Shown here: positions 1 to 10,700 of the stretch, piece by piece
Position numbering within the stretch: position 1 is the first letter of the stretch
Layout: the number at the start of each line of letters is the position of its first letter
From: Rana temporaria
Lineage: Eukaryota > Chordata > Amphibia > Anura > Ranidae
Direction of reading: 5' to 3'
Assembly: GCF_905171775.1 (NCBI RefSeq)
Contig: NC_053492.1
Span: 186,278,778-186,342,777 of the forward strand
DNA: 64,000 bases
The notes under the pieces: generated by a model
Told to the model about the DNA's origin: nothing
What the model saw: the letters and a program-made list of their open reading frames with translations, nothing else
Databases searched by the model: none
Translations under genes and position numbers: made by a program

Positions 1-482
1 ATATCCCTGAAAAATTTACCCTTTTTTTTCTTGAAAACTTCTGGGATTTTATTTCTAAAAGACTGTCATAATTAATGCGTTTTTTTTGGTTCGATTGTCT
101 TATTGCTGAAAATGTCTTATTCATGATGTTTTATTTGTCGACAACTGACGACGGTGAGGTGTTAAACCTCGACTTATCTCTTGTGTCGACACTTTGTCGA
201 CCCAATGGGTAAGAATATAGTCCTTTTCTGGGACTATGCTAAAATTTCTTGTTTGAATGAGGGAAGGAGAATCAATCTCTTCCCCCATTCTTGGTTTACG
301 AATTGAACTTGCACGATCTAATAGTTTGTTGTGCACAATGTTTTTTTATTTTTCTTTTTTTATCTCTTCTTTATTTTTCTTTTTCTTTTTTCTTCATGTT
401 CTCCTCCTCTCTTCAGCCTGCCTGCCATTGTTCATATTTACGGTACTACTGGTGATATCTATATGGTCCTGCCTGTCCGTAG
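1..482 (+). other. LINE sequence upstream of ORF2 (inter-ORF region)
   Basis: No ORF1 coding can be recognised. A T-rich tract at about 340-405 precedes ORF2. I read this as the inter-ORF spacer or the 5' part of the LINE; the small open frames here are composition artefacts. Confidence 0.45.
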
Positions 483-1562
483 ATGTTGATGAGACTTATG
501 GCTGGATCGAATGATGTATCTAAACCCCTTAGTGTTGTTACTCACAACACTCAGGGGTTGAATTCTCCTATTAAGAGGCGCAAAGCCTTTCAAGTTTACA
601 AGTCTCTCCGTGTAGATGTGGTTTTCCTTCAGGAAACCCACTTTCCTAAACGATATAACCCCTCCTTTTTGCATGCCCACTTTCCGTTATTTTATCTTGC
701 TAAAGCAGAAAACAAAACTAAGGGTGTGGCCATTCTGTTTTCTAGGTATTGTAACTTTAACCTGATTAAAGAATTTGGAGATCCGGAAGGTAGGTTTCTT
801 TTGCTACAAGGTACTCTTGATGGAAGACTGTACACATTTATTTCTTATTATGCTCCTAATAGAGGTCAGAAAAAGTTTTTCTCACAGATGCTTGATACCC
901 TCCGTCCATATATGGAGGGGATCATTCTTATGGGTGGGGACTCTAATCTAGCTTTTGATGCAGGATTGGATAAGTCCAAACCTTCTATTAATGGAATCAT
1001 CAGACCAACTAAAATTAGTTTACAAGTAGCACGCATTCTACATCAGTCTAGATTGACTGACATCTGGAGGGAGTTGAACCCCAAAACTAAAGATTATACT
1101 CACTATTCTAACCCTCACCATTCATATTCTCGTATAGATCATATATTGATCTCTAACCATCACATCCCAGCTGCCATTGAGTCTCATATAGTTGATGTTC
1201 CATGGTCAGATCACTCGATGGTTCATTTGTCACTGAGGAGAGAGGACACTTCTCCTAAAGTATCTCATTGGACACTTAATAGGTCTATTTTGAAGGATCC
1301 TATCTTAATGAAGGATATTGAGCGATCTCTTTTAGAATATTTTGAGCATAATGATACAGATGATGTATCCCCTGAAACTTTGTGGGCTGCCCACAAGGCC
1401 TTTATCAGGGGCAAAATAATACAAGTGGCCGCTAACCTCAAGAAACAAAGGAACCTGGACATAAGGAGACTGGAAAACAACTATTTAGAACTCCGTAAAA
1501 ACATAAATCTGATCCTCTTAACTTTCCAATTCAGGCACTTGATGCAGCTAGATCTGCCTTGA
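483..1562 (+). pseudogene. LINE ORF2 N-terminal part: APE-type endonuclease
   Basis: The endonuclease nicks target DNA to prime reverse transcription. Motifs of the exonuclease/endonuclease/phosphatase fold appear in order: an NTQGL stretch near residue 22, QETH (E51), YYAPN, GGDSN, SRIDH and a terminal WSDHS. All expected catalytic residues seem present. The true start could be the ATG at 483 or at 498. From about base 1505 the frame is wrong: the last ~18 codons do not match the family, and the proper reading continues in the +1 frame into the reverse transcriptase. A one-base loss there splits what should be a single ORF2, so this copy is probably inactive without correction or recoding. 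Confidence 0.88.
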
Positions 1563-4306
1563 ATTTGATACTTACAACTAAAGCAGGGGAAGACTTGAAA
1601 TGGACTGGTGCTAATTTCTATAAATTTAAAGATAAAATAGGCCCAATGCTAGCTCATAAATTGTCACCTAGATTTCAATCACGGACTCTCCCTAAAATAA
1701 GAATGAGTGATGGTTCTTTCACCCTGAATCCTAGGAAGATAATGGAGGCCTTTCAGGACTTATTTTCTAAGCTTTATGCATCCGCTGCTGATTTTTCTTC
1801 AGTGGGAATGGATGATTTTCTGGACAATCTGAAACTTCCTCGATTGACTGAATTTCATAGAGAAGTAATGGAGTCTCCCATATCCGCTGAAGAAATATCG
1901 TTAGTGATTAAAAATCTAAAATTAGATAAAGCCCCGGGCCCTGATGGGTTTTCAAGTGCATATTATAAATCATATTCGAGCATTTTGACACCCTACATGG
2001 TTAGATTTTTCAACCACATGACCGGTGGAGTTCCCATAGACAGGCAACTTAATTTGGCTTATATTTCGGTTATCCCTAAACCAGAAAAAGATCATAGCCT
2101 GGTGGAAAACTATAGACCTATATCTCTCATTAATAACGATCTTAAGATACTCACTAAGATAATGGCCAATAGAATGTCCTCTTTCATTGGCCAGTATGTT
2201 AGTAAAGATCAAGTAGGCTTCATCGCTGGAAGGCAAGGTCCTGATCAGGTTAGGAGGGCTGTAGATCTGATCTCTATTTTGAACTCGGGTTGGACTGGTG
2301 ATACTAATCAAAGGGGAATGCTTCTTTCTATAGATCTTCAGAAAGCATTTGACTCAGTATCATGGCCATTCATGTTCGAAGTGATGAAACGTTGGGGGTT
2401 TGGCACGAAATTTCTTGGAGTATTATCTGCACTTTACTCTCACCCTAAAGCTAATATACGCTTTCAGGGTATTTTTTCGGAACCTATTGAGATTCATAGG
2501 GGTACTAGGCAGGGTTGTCCTTTGTCTCCCCTGGTGTTTGCAATAGTTATGGAATCCCTGGCTATAGCTATTCGTGAAAACACAAACATCAGGGGAGTTA
2601 GATGTGCCAAAATGGAGCATAAATGTGCCTTATTTGCAGATGACCTTTTATTGTTTTTAACTGATCCAGACACATCCATACCGGAAATATATTCTCTTTT
2701 AGACAAATTCTCTATGGTTTCAGGTCTAACTGTGAATGTGGCCAAGTCTAGGGCCCTCAATGTTTATCTCTCTGAATCCACGGTTTCTTTACTGAAGAAA
2801 GATTATGGATTCAAATGGGACACCTCTTATATCAAATACCTGGGTATCTATTTGACCCCCAACATCCAAAATTTGTATTTGGCCAATTATCCCCCTATGT
2901 ATAGAAAACTTGAGAAAGATTTGAAAGATTGGGGTACTCAGAATATAGGTTGGATTGGTAGAATTAACTTGGTTAAGATGACTCTTCTCCCTAGGCTTTT
3001 GTATCTTTTTAGATCATTACCCATACCGATAATTAAAAGTCATCTAAAATCTTTTCAAGGAAAGATTACCAAGTTTATTTGGAACAATAAGGGTCCACGC
3101 CTTCCATCCCGCACTCTCTATAACTTACCTGAACAGGGTGGTCTGGGGGTACCCAACTTATTATGGTATTATCAATCAGCGAGATTGGCACAATTATCGG
3201 AAACCTTTCTTAAACATGAACGCCCTGACTGGTTAGATATAGAAGAGCAGGCGACCCCGAATCTAACGATAGAGGAGTTGATGTGGAGTCCTACCAAGAA
3301 TAGGCCTTCTATATTATCTCCGACTCTTTCTCAAACCTTATTTTTATGGGATTCACTTAAAAACAATCCCTCTCTAATTTCTAAAGGCAGGCCTTTATCA
3401 AGTGTTTTTCTAGACCCACTCTTTGTTGCTAAAATTGATATAGATTCTTTCAAATGGTGGCATGATAAAGGGTTGTATCGTATAGGTCGTTTTTTTTCAC
3501 GCTCGGGTCCACTTCCTGAACAACACTTCATTGCCAAGCTAGGTCTTCCTGTCTCAGAAAAACTAAGATTTTCCCAACTACATGAATATGCACAAAGCCT
3601 ATGGGATAGTGACTCGATCTCTGGATTATTGACACCTTATGAAAGTAATTGTGATCAGGGTTTGATCAGGAAGGGAAATATTTCAATCATATATCAATCT
3701 CTTGCTAATAATTGTACCAAATTACCTCATATGTTGGCCTGGGAAAAGGAACTTAATAACACTTGGGATTTATCTGACTGGTGTAATAACTATACTAGAT
3801 CCATTAAAGGATATGTGAATATATCCCTTGTAGAGGCTAATGTAAAAATTTATACTAGGTGGTATTTAGTTCCTGTTAAACTGGCTTCCATGTATCCGTC
3901 AACCTCGCCCCTATGCTTTAGAGGTTGTCAGGGACTGGGGTCTATGGTACATATATGGTGGGAATGTCCCAAAATACGGGGATACTGGAATAAGGTGTTT
4001 AACATAATAAGACGAGTCACAGGATGTAACTTACATCAATCCCCCACTATTGCTTTACTTAACGGAATGTTACCCCAGACCTCCAAGGTTACTAGAAAAC
4101 TCATCCAATACATTCTGACGGGTGCCAGGATCACAATCGCAGCTGCGTGGAAAAAAACTACTGTCTCCATCCGGTATATGAAACAAAAGGTTACATGGAT
4201 CATGGAACAAGAAAAGAGGGTTTGTTCCATGTTGGATATGTCTACTCTTTTCCATGAAATATGGGAACCTTGGATGAAATTTATGGGAATATCTTTTACC
4301 CCGTGA
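1559..4306 (+). pseudogene. LINE ORF2 C-terminal part: reverse transcriptase and cysteine-rich tail
   Basis: The 915-codon open frame holds the reverse transcriptase. Visible blocks are KAPGPDGF, the DLQKAFDSVSW block, a GTRQGCPLSP block, the catalytic FADD (residues 359-362, bases 2633-2644) and a YLGIYL block. The C-terminal cysteine/histidine motif runs C-F-R-G-C then H and C around residues 786-805, as in L1-clade proteins. The frame is open to the TGA at 4304-4306, about 790 bases before the poly-A tail. The ATG at 1559 is not a natural start; coding continues from the endonuclease across the frameshift near 1505. Confidence 0.92.
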
Positions 4307-5107
4307 AGGCTGTGAAGACATTTATATCCTGAAGATGATGGTGTTCATTGGCAGGCAGGCTGCCATATCTTTTTCTTTTTCTCTTTTCTCTTCCTTTCTT
4401 TGATTTTTATGTGATTATTTCTCGTTGTCTTATCTATGAGGATAGAATCCTCACTATTTCTCATTCTCAGTGTGTTATGTTTAGGAAAGAAAAAAAAAAT
4501 ATTATAAACATTTGTATTTACCTATGTTTAGGTTTTTAAAGGATTACACCAAACTTTTGGGGATATTAGGTTTGAGGAGGGTTTAGAGAATATATGATTA
4601 CAGAAACCGGTGGGTTTTAATAAAAACTATTAGAGGGAGGGAGGGGGGATTGAAGGGGTTGCTTGATCTCTTGGACACAGGCAGTTCCCGTTGGGGGTGT
4701 CGGAGAGGTTATTGTTCTCCAGAAATCCTATCCTTTATTTGTTCCGTGAACTTAGGTCTAGTACACACATGGGGATTTTTTTTCTTAAATATAATTTATT
4801 GTGTGATAACGATAGTCCTAAGGGATCCTATAACATATTAAATTGTTATTTTATTTAATTATAAATTATTAGTTACTCCTAATTTTTCTCCTTTGCTTAT
4901 ATGAACTGTCTTAATCTCACCGTATGGTGATGGACATGAGAAATGGATAGATATGATGGACAGTTACTATGACAGGAATGTCTAATATGTGGAGTAATGC
5001 ACTTGCTTTACTGTTTTCTGTATATTATTGATTTGTATACTGCTGATATAATACAAATGTATGTACTTTTATTGAAAATAAACTTAAAATTGAATGAAAA
5101 AAAAAAG
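4307..5107 (+). other. LINE 3' UTR with poly-A signal
   Basis: AT-rich non-coding sequence after the ORF2 stop. AATAAA at 5077-5082 is followed within 20 bases by an A-rich run, the expected end of an L1-type transcript copied by target-primed reverse transcription. Confidence 0.8.
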
Positions 5108-5337
5108 AAAATAGCTGGAACAACTACTTGTACTTTTTCAAGCTACCACCAGAGGGTGGTGTTGTATGAGATATAACAATGTTTTACTGCAGGAGCACAC
5201 TAATCACTCCTGATCTTGAAACTCTTGGAAGGCTTATCATACAAGTCACCTTAATACTTAGTAGGGTTGCCAACCTCTTTTTTTAATGACAGAATGTGGG
5301 ATAATTACCGACAACCTGAAAAAAATGACAGAACTCC

Positions 5338-5840
5338 TGTAACCACTTGCCGACTACCCATCGTTATTTGACGGCGGCAGTATGGCTCCCCTGTGAGAAT
5401 CACCATAGCTCTACGGTGGCCGCATGAAGTGGTATAGGGGACGCATGTGCCCGCCATAGGCGCCAATGTGCGTGCCCGGTGGCCACGATGTAAACACACA
5501 AATCCTGGTTCTGTCAGGGGTGAGGAGACAGATCGTGTGTTCCTAGCATAGCAATCTGTCTCCTCCCCCAGTCAGTCCTAGCTCCCCACAGTTAGAACAC
5601 ACACTGAGGGAACACATTTAACCCTTTGATCACCCCCTAGTGTTAACCTCTTTCCTGCCAGCGACATTTATACAGTAATCAGTGGCTATTTATAGCTCTG
5701 AACGCTGTATAAATGTTGTGGTCCCAAAAAGGTGTCAAAGGTGTCCAATCTATCCGCTGCAATGTTGCAGTCTTGCTAAAAATCACAGATCGCCGTCAAT
5801 ACTAGTAAAAAAAATAATAATAATAAAAATAATATTCCAT
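5338..5840. mobile_element. TTAA-family non-autonomous element, truncated
   Basis: The start (AACCACTTGCC) matches the termini of the elements at 38155 and 39537. The stretch about 5615-5710 matches, in reverse orientation, about 38640-38740 (shared blocks around CTAGTGTTAACC and ATTTATACAGTAA). The left TTAA has decayed to GTAA and the right end is missing. The 230 bases between the LINE tail and this element show nothing recognisable. Confidence 0.6.
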
Positions 5841-5937
5841 ATAAAAAGATTATGTGACCAGGTTGTGTAACCATGAAATGTCCATCCACAAATGAAAGTC
5901 CCCACAAGGGGATTAGAAACAAAATCCAGAAGGAGCT

Positions 5938-7365
5938 ACTGAGTATAAAAGAGAAGAGAGGAGCCTCTAAGTGTAGCAATAAGGGTTACATTTAATGAAG
6001 GTACAACATGGGGGCTAAGAATATGCATGCATCATACATACTAGGAGGTGTACAATTGGGGGATCCATAGTGGAGAAGGATCTGGGGGTTTTGGTAGATC
6101 AGAAGCTCAATAATGGCATGCAATGCCAAGCTGCGGTTTCCAAAGCGAGCAAAGTCCTTTCTTGTATTAAGAGAGGTATGGACTCCAGAGACAGAGATAT
6201 AATTTTGCCCCCCTGTACAAATCATTAGTAAGACCTCATCTGGAATATGCAGTTCAGTTTTGGGCACCAGTTCTCAAAAATGATATAGCTCAGCTATGAG
6301 GAAAGATTAGAATAACTACATTTATTCACTCTTGAGAAGAAGAGAATAAGGGGGGATATAATCAACATGTACAAATATATAAGAGGTCCATATAGTGAAC
6401 TTGGTGTTGAGTTATTCACTTTACGGTCAACCCTGAGGACAAGGGGGCACTCTTTACGTCTAGAGGAAAAGAGATTTCACCTCCAAATACGAAAAGGTTT
6501 CTTCACAGTAAGAGATGTGAAAATGTGGAACAGACTCCCTCCAGAGGTGGTTCTGGCCAGCTCAGTAGATTGCTTTAGGAAAGGTCTGGATTCTTTCCTA
6601 AATGTACAGAATATAACTGAGTACTAAGATTTGTAGGTAAAGTTAATCCAGGGTAAATCCGGTTGCCTCTCGGGGGATCAGGAAGGATTTTTTTCCCCTG
6701 CTGTAGCAAATTGGATCATGCTCTGCTGGTGTTTTTTGCCTTCCTCTGGATCAACTGTGGGTATGGAATTGGGTGTATGGGATTTTACTGTGTTTTTTAT
6801 ATTGTTTGTTTATTTTTTTTTGTGGTTGAACTGGATGGACTTGTGTCTTTTTTCAACCTGACTAACTATGTAATATTTAGCAATTTACATGGTTGATGAT
6901 TAAAAGAGGCACATCTAAGTATGCAGGCATCCGGGGTAAAGCTGTCCACATAGACCATCCTCCGCACTGTCGGCTCTCACCGCTGTCAGTCTGCAATTGT
7001 GACCAGGAAGACTACCCTGCAGTAGAGTGATCTGAAAGCGAGGCTTGAAGCACTTGTGGAGCGCAGCCTGGAAGGGACAATATCAATGGTGGTGCAGAGG
7101 ATGGTCTATGTGGACGGATTTACCCTGGATGCCTGCATAGTTAGACATACCTGCTTTAATCAGCAACCATGTGAGTTGCTAAATGTTGTACCTTTTAAAT
7201 GTAACCATATTGCTACACTTAGAGGCGCCTCTCTTCTCCTTTATACTCATTTGTGACGCAATGCTACTTGTATAGCAAGACATCGCTTGTATATCAAGTC
7301 AAAAAATGTTGCTTGTCTTGCAAAATGTTTTCAAACCAAGTTACTCTCAATCCAAGGTTTTACTG
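5938..7365. mobile_element. Palindromic mariner-type MITE, left end lost, carrying a LINE insertion
   Basis: The right end reads CCAAGGTTTTACTG followed by TA, the same terminus as the complete copy at 55791-56118. The element is a long palindrome: 6892-6960 is the reverse complement of about 7100-7190 with few differences, and 5938-6004 pairs with 7187-7250. The left terminal repeat is absent. The left arm is split by a LINE 3' fragment at about 6005-6890, while the right arm keeps the uninterrupted sequence. Confidence 0.75.
6005..6890 (+). mobile_element. LINE 3' fragment (CR1/L2/Rex-type)
   Basis: Broken coding remnants of the C-terminal end of a reverse transcriptase: a VEKDLGVLVDQKL block near 6070-6115, then YKYIRGPYSELG and the open stretch 6367-6627 ending in a conserved FFTVRDVKMWNRLPPEVV-type block. 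After the stop comes a 3' UTR ending in TTTTTTCAACCTGACTAACT and ATGTAAT, the same kind of terminus as the second copy at 22790-23350. The 5' truncation is typical of target-primed reverse transcription. Confidence 0.78.
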
Positions 7366-7367
7366 TA

Positions 7368-7856
7368 CAACATTTATTTACTATAAATATCTGTGCATTT
7401 TCCATTAGCCAAATCAACAATGCTGTTACACAATTTCTATGTGTTGTTTTGCCAGCTGCGCCAAATAGTTTTAACACTGAGATATGACAAAAAAAAAAAA
7501 GAACAAGCACTCACACCAATTGTACACCATTACCACAGTGGAATAAATACTGTAGAGAGGAGGTGTGGACAGTGTGAAGGGAGAGGAGAGGTGGATGTGT
7601 ATGGATGGACAATGATGCACCACTCACATACAACAAAGTAATAAATTGTCCTGCAACACTTTTATTGTTTTGGGCACGTAAAATGCAAAATAAATGTTCT
7701 ATTCTTTGTTCATCCCATATCCCTAAAGTGTCCCATTACATTGCCACTAGAATAGATATGATAAACCTTTTTTGGTAAAAAGTTTTGATTGGGTGACATT
7801 TGGATCTTTCTTATAATGGATTTGTCGTTGCCACTGCAAATCAAGTTAATCATTCT
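7368..7856. other. No gene or repeat recognised
   Basis: AT-rich sequence with an A-run near 7488-7500. Nothing else could be supported on either strand. Confidence 0.4.
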
Positions 7857-8589
7857 GCCCTGTTCAGGGCCGGCCTTTGGGGTGTGCGAGCTGTCTGGCC
7901 GCATAGGGCGCCATGGGCAACAGGGCCGATCCAGGGCGGGCGCCTAGAGGGGGGGCGCCAAAGTGTCAGAGCGCTTCCCTCCCTCCTCCTCTCCTTAATC
8001 TGTGCCAAAGCGTCGCTATGGGGAGGCGGTGCAGTCCTCTAGTAAACACAAGCTCTTTTAGGGGCGGCGCCAGGAGCCTCGGCCGCCCGATTACATTTTT
8101 TCTCTTGTGGCTTCACTCCGAGCGAGTCACTAGTCTGTCTCGAAGAAAGTTGCGCACTACAACTCCCAGAAGCCACTAGCTAGCTGACTTCACATCACTC
8201 ACTAGCTAGCTGACTTCAGTGACGTGACGGCTGCCGCCGTGGCTTCTGTTGTAGTCCACGGCTGCGTGCTGAGGCTCCCGGTGGGTGGAGTGAGTAAGGA
8301 AAGTGAGTGAGGAAAGAAAAGTTGTGCTACAACTCCGGGTTTGGATCTTTCTTATGCTGCTGGCTGCAGTCAGTGCATGTAATAGAAAATTGACCCCAGC
8401 ACAGGAGCATCGCCATCACCCCCCCCCCCCAGGAATGGAGGAGGCCATGCAACTTGCAAGGAGGAGGACCTGTCCTGCTGAGCTGCCATCGGACCATGGC
8501 TGAGGTGAGAGACCCTGACCCCCACATGATCATCCTATTTATTCCCCCCCTGCTGGGAGCTGCCCATTACCCGTGGGTCCTGCTGGAAG

Positions 8590-9095
8590 CTAGCCATGGT
8601 GGCCTACAGGCCAGCAGGTCCCACAGGTCATGACCAGCTCCCAGTAGGACCCACAGGTCATGACCAGCTCCCAGCAGGACCCACAGGTCTGCAGCCATCC
8701 CCCTGCAGGACCCACAGATCCGCGGCCAGCCCCCTGCAGGACCCACAGATCCGCAGCCAGCCCCCTGCAGGACCCACATATCCGCAGCCAGCTCCCTGCA
8801 GGACCCACAGATCCGCGGCCAGCTCCCTGCAGGACCCACAGGTCTGCGGCCAGCTCCCTGCAGGACCCACAGGTTCACAGTCAGCTCCCTGCAGGACCCA
8901 CAGATTCGCGGCCAGCTCCCTGCAGGACCCACAGATCCGCGGCCAGCTCCCTGCAGGACCCACAGGTCCGCGGCCAGCTCTCTACATGACCCACAGGTCC
9001 GCAGCCAGCTACCTGCAGGACCCACAGATCCGCAGCCAGCCCCCTGCAGGACCCACAGATCTGCAGCCACCTCCCAGCAGGACCCACAGGCTGTA
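8590..9095. repeat. 31-bp minisatellite inside the hAT element
   Basis: About 16 head-to-tail copies of a 31-base unit beginning CCCTGCAGGACCCACAG. Units differ mainly by C/T and A/G changes (GATCCGCGG, GGTCTGCGG, GGTTCACAG). Because 31 is not a multiple of three, three units make a 31-codon super-period, which explains the long repetitive open frames seen on both strands here. These frames are not genes. Confidence 0.93.
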
Positions 9096-9215
9096 GGTCC
9101 TGCTGGGAACTGTCTGCGGACCTGTGGGTCCTGCTGGCCTCTGACCTGTGGTTCCTGCTGGCCGCTGACCTGTGGTTCCCGCTGGCCGCTGACCTGTGGT
9201 TCCTGCTGGCCGCTG
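9093..9215. repeat. 24-bp tandem array in inverted orientation to the 31-bp array
   Basis: Three near-perfect 24-base units, GCTGACCTGTGGTTCCTGCT plus GGCC, preceded by two diverged units. They are the reverse complement of the GGACCCACAGGT core of the neighbouring 31-bp array, so the two arrays meet head to head near 9093 and could pair as a hairpin. Confidence 0.85.
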
Positions 9216-9679
9216 ACCGCACCAGGTGACACCAACCCTAGTGATGCCACTACTTGTGTGTGTCTCGCACATCGCACAAGCTTTGGTCTGAAATTCCTGG
9301 TGGCACTGTAACAAAGTCCCGCCTCCTGTGAGATAGACGGAACACTGATCCAATGCAGTAAAATTGAATCAGTGTGACGTGTATCATAGAAGCCGCAAGC
9401 TGGTCTAGGAGGTGGGACTTTGTTACAGTGGCTGCCCGGGAGATTCAAATCCAAGCTCTGTGACAGTAGGAGAACGTCGCTGCTCTGTATGATATAGGAG
9501 CACTGACAGGCTGCAATTTGTGTGTACTGATGAGCTGGATTTGGTGGGAACTGGTAGGTTGCATTGGATGGGCGCTGATGGGGCTGCAATTGGTGGGCAC
9601 TGGAAGGCTGAAGGGGGGGGGGGCACAGGATTAGCTCGCACAGGGCACCTGAAAACCTAAGGCCGGCCCTGGCCCTGTT

Positions 9680-9933
9680 TATGGAGAAAAGATAAAGGAG
9701 CTTTCATATGATGTGTGAATTTAAACATTTCAGGTCTACCATCTCGTAGACTTTGTCATGTGATAATAATAAGACCTTCAACAGTTTTATGTCTGTTTCA
9801 TGTGGAGAAATAACAATTCCATAACTAGGCAATATATAAGTATTTGAAGTGAACGTTCCAGGAGAACATAATTGTGAGATATTCTGATTGGATTTAGTTG
9901 CAAAAATGTGTGAATCCTGGGTGAAGGTTGTGT
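9680..9933. other. Short flank before the BEL/Pao element
   Basis: AT-rich DNA between the hAT TSD and the LTR element's TSD. No feature recognised. Confidence 0.4.
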
Positions 9934-9938
9934 AAATC

Positions 9939-10478
9939 TGTGCTGCCCCAATAGGGGCATAGAATATGAGATGCATAGCCTCAGTTAATATTAGCATTGT
10001 TATATAGATTAGAGTCTATATAGTGTGGTTTGCCTACTATTTTCTCATAGCTAAATCTATGTGTTATCCTATGCTGCCATCTAGTGGCCTTTGTTGCAAT
10101 GCACATGTTTATGTGATTCTTTGAGTTACCACATATTTTCACTGTATGTATGCCCCTCCCTGCTTCCTGTGTGGAGTACTTCCTGTGTCATCTCTTCAGC
10201 CAGCAAGCCACTTGTAGAAGGACACTCATGTACTCTGCCCAAGGTAGGAAAGGCATCATCTTTTGACCGCACAATACTATCACCATTCATCTGTTGTTCC
10301 TGTTATCTGCTGTAACCCCTGAAGTTTAAAGAATAAACACCTCTTTTGAATGAATCGGTATTGACGAGTTCAGCTGTCTGACAAGGATTGTCCGCAGTGA
10401 GTATATCTGCTTATACAGGCCAGGCATAGAGGTCTCAGCAAGGGATATATCGCTATCACAACAATCGGAGTCAGAACA
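9939..10478 (+). repeat. 5' LTR of BEL/Pao element
   Basis: Reading base by base I see no difference from the 3' LTR, which lies exactly 6444 bases downstream. It contains a TATATAG stretch near 10012-10022, possibly the promoter, and AATAAA at 10332-10337. Near-zero divergence implies recent insertion, because both LTRs are copied from one template. Confidence 0.95.
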
Positions 10479-10700
10479 GTCAAAAGATGCATAGAATTCT
10501 TACAGCATGCTGGGTATATGTGTGTGCCTAATCTGCAATCAAGCTCAGTGCCAGCCGCCATCTTGTGAAAAGCACATGGTCGCACAAGCTTACTGCGCTT
10601 CATGCGAATGTTTCTCTAATTGAACTGTGTTACCCCACCTGTCTAAGCTGCTGTTCGTCTTCTTAAAGAGACAGTACCATTTTTTACAAAACCGTGAGAA

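Larger units (their letters stand above)
1..5107 (+). mobile_element. L1/Tx1-type LINE, 3' part with complete ORF2 region
   Basis: An APE-type endonuclease and a reverse transcriptase lie in order on one strand, followed by an 800-base 3' UTR, an AATAAA at 5077-5082 and an A-rich tail at about 5097-5107. This is the layout of L1-clade non-LTR retrotransposons. The 5' end and ORF1 are outside the window or lost, so no target duplication can be checked. The element looks fairly young: over about 1270 codons of ORF2 I see one lesion, a frameshift near 1505. No introns are involved. Confidence 0.9.
7865..9671. mobile_element. hAT-type non-autonomous transposon with 8-bp TSD
   Basis: The ends are inverted: CAGGGCCGGCCTT at 7865 and its complement at 9659-9671. 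They are flanked by an exact 8-bp duplication, GCCCTGTT, at 7857-7864 and 9672-9679. Eight-base TSDs and CAG.G starts are typical of hAT transposons. No transposase is visible. The 1807-bp body holds a 19-bp direct repeat (CACTAGCTAGCTGACTTCA at about 8172-8218), a 31-bp minisatellite and, near 9500-9610, degenerate copies of a GGCTGCAATTGGTGGGCACT-like unit. Confidence 0.87.

Noticed and set aside
257..514. 85-codon frame before ORF2 with a phenylalanine run
   Set aside because: Caused by the T-rich tract; not recognisable as LINE ORF1.
1480..1562. Intron between LINE endonuclease and RT
   Set aside because: No splice signals; the two frames join by a single-base shift near 1505.
8590..9215. 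Possible CRISPR-like array
   Set aside because: Repeats are contiguous without unique spacers, in a eukaryotic context: it is a minisatellite.
8567..9589. 340-codon open frame on - and several others around it
   Set aside because: They arise from the 31-bp minisatellite, whose unit length is not a multiple of three, so all frames look repetitive and open. No recognisable protein.
10091..10315. 74-codon frame found identically in both LTRs
   Set aside because: Inside the LTR; it only reflects LTR identity and has no known protein similarity.
10479..10520. tRNA primer-binding site after the 5' LTR
   Set aside because: No TGG-type or other tRNA 3'-end complement that I could recognise with confidence.
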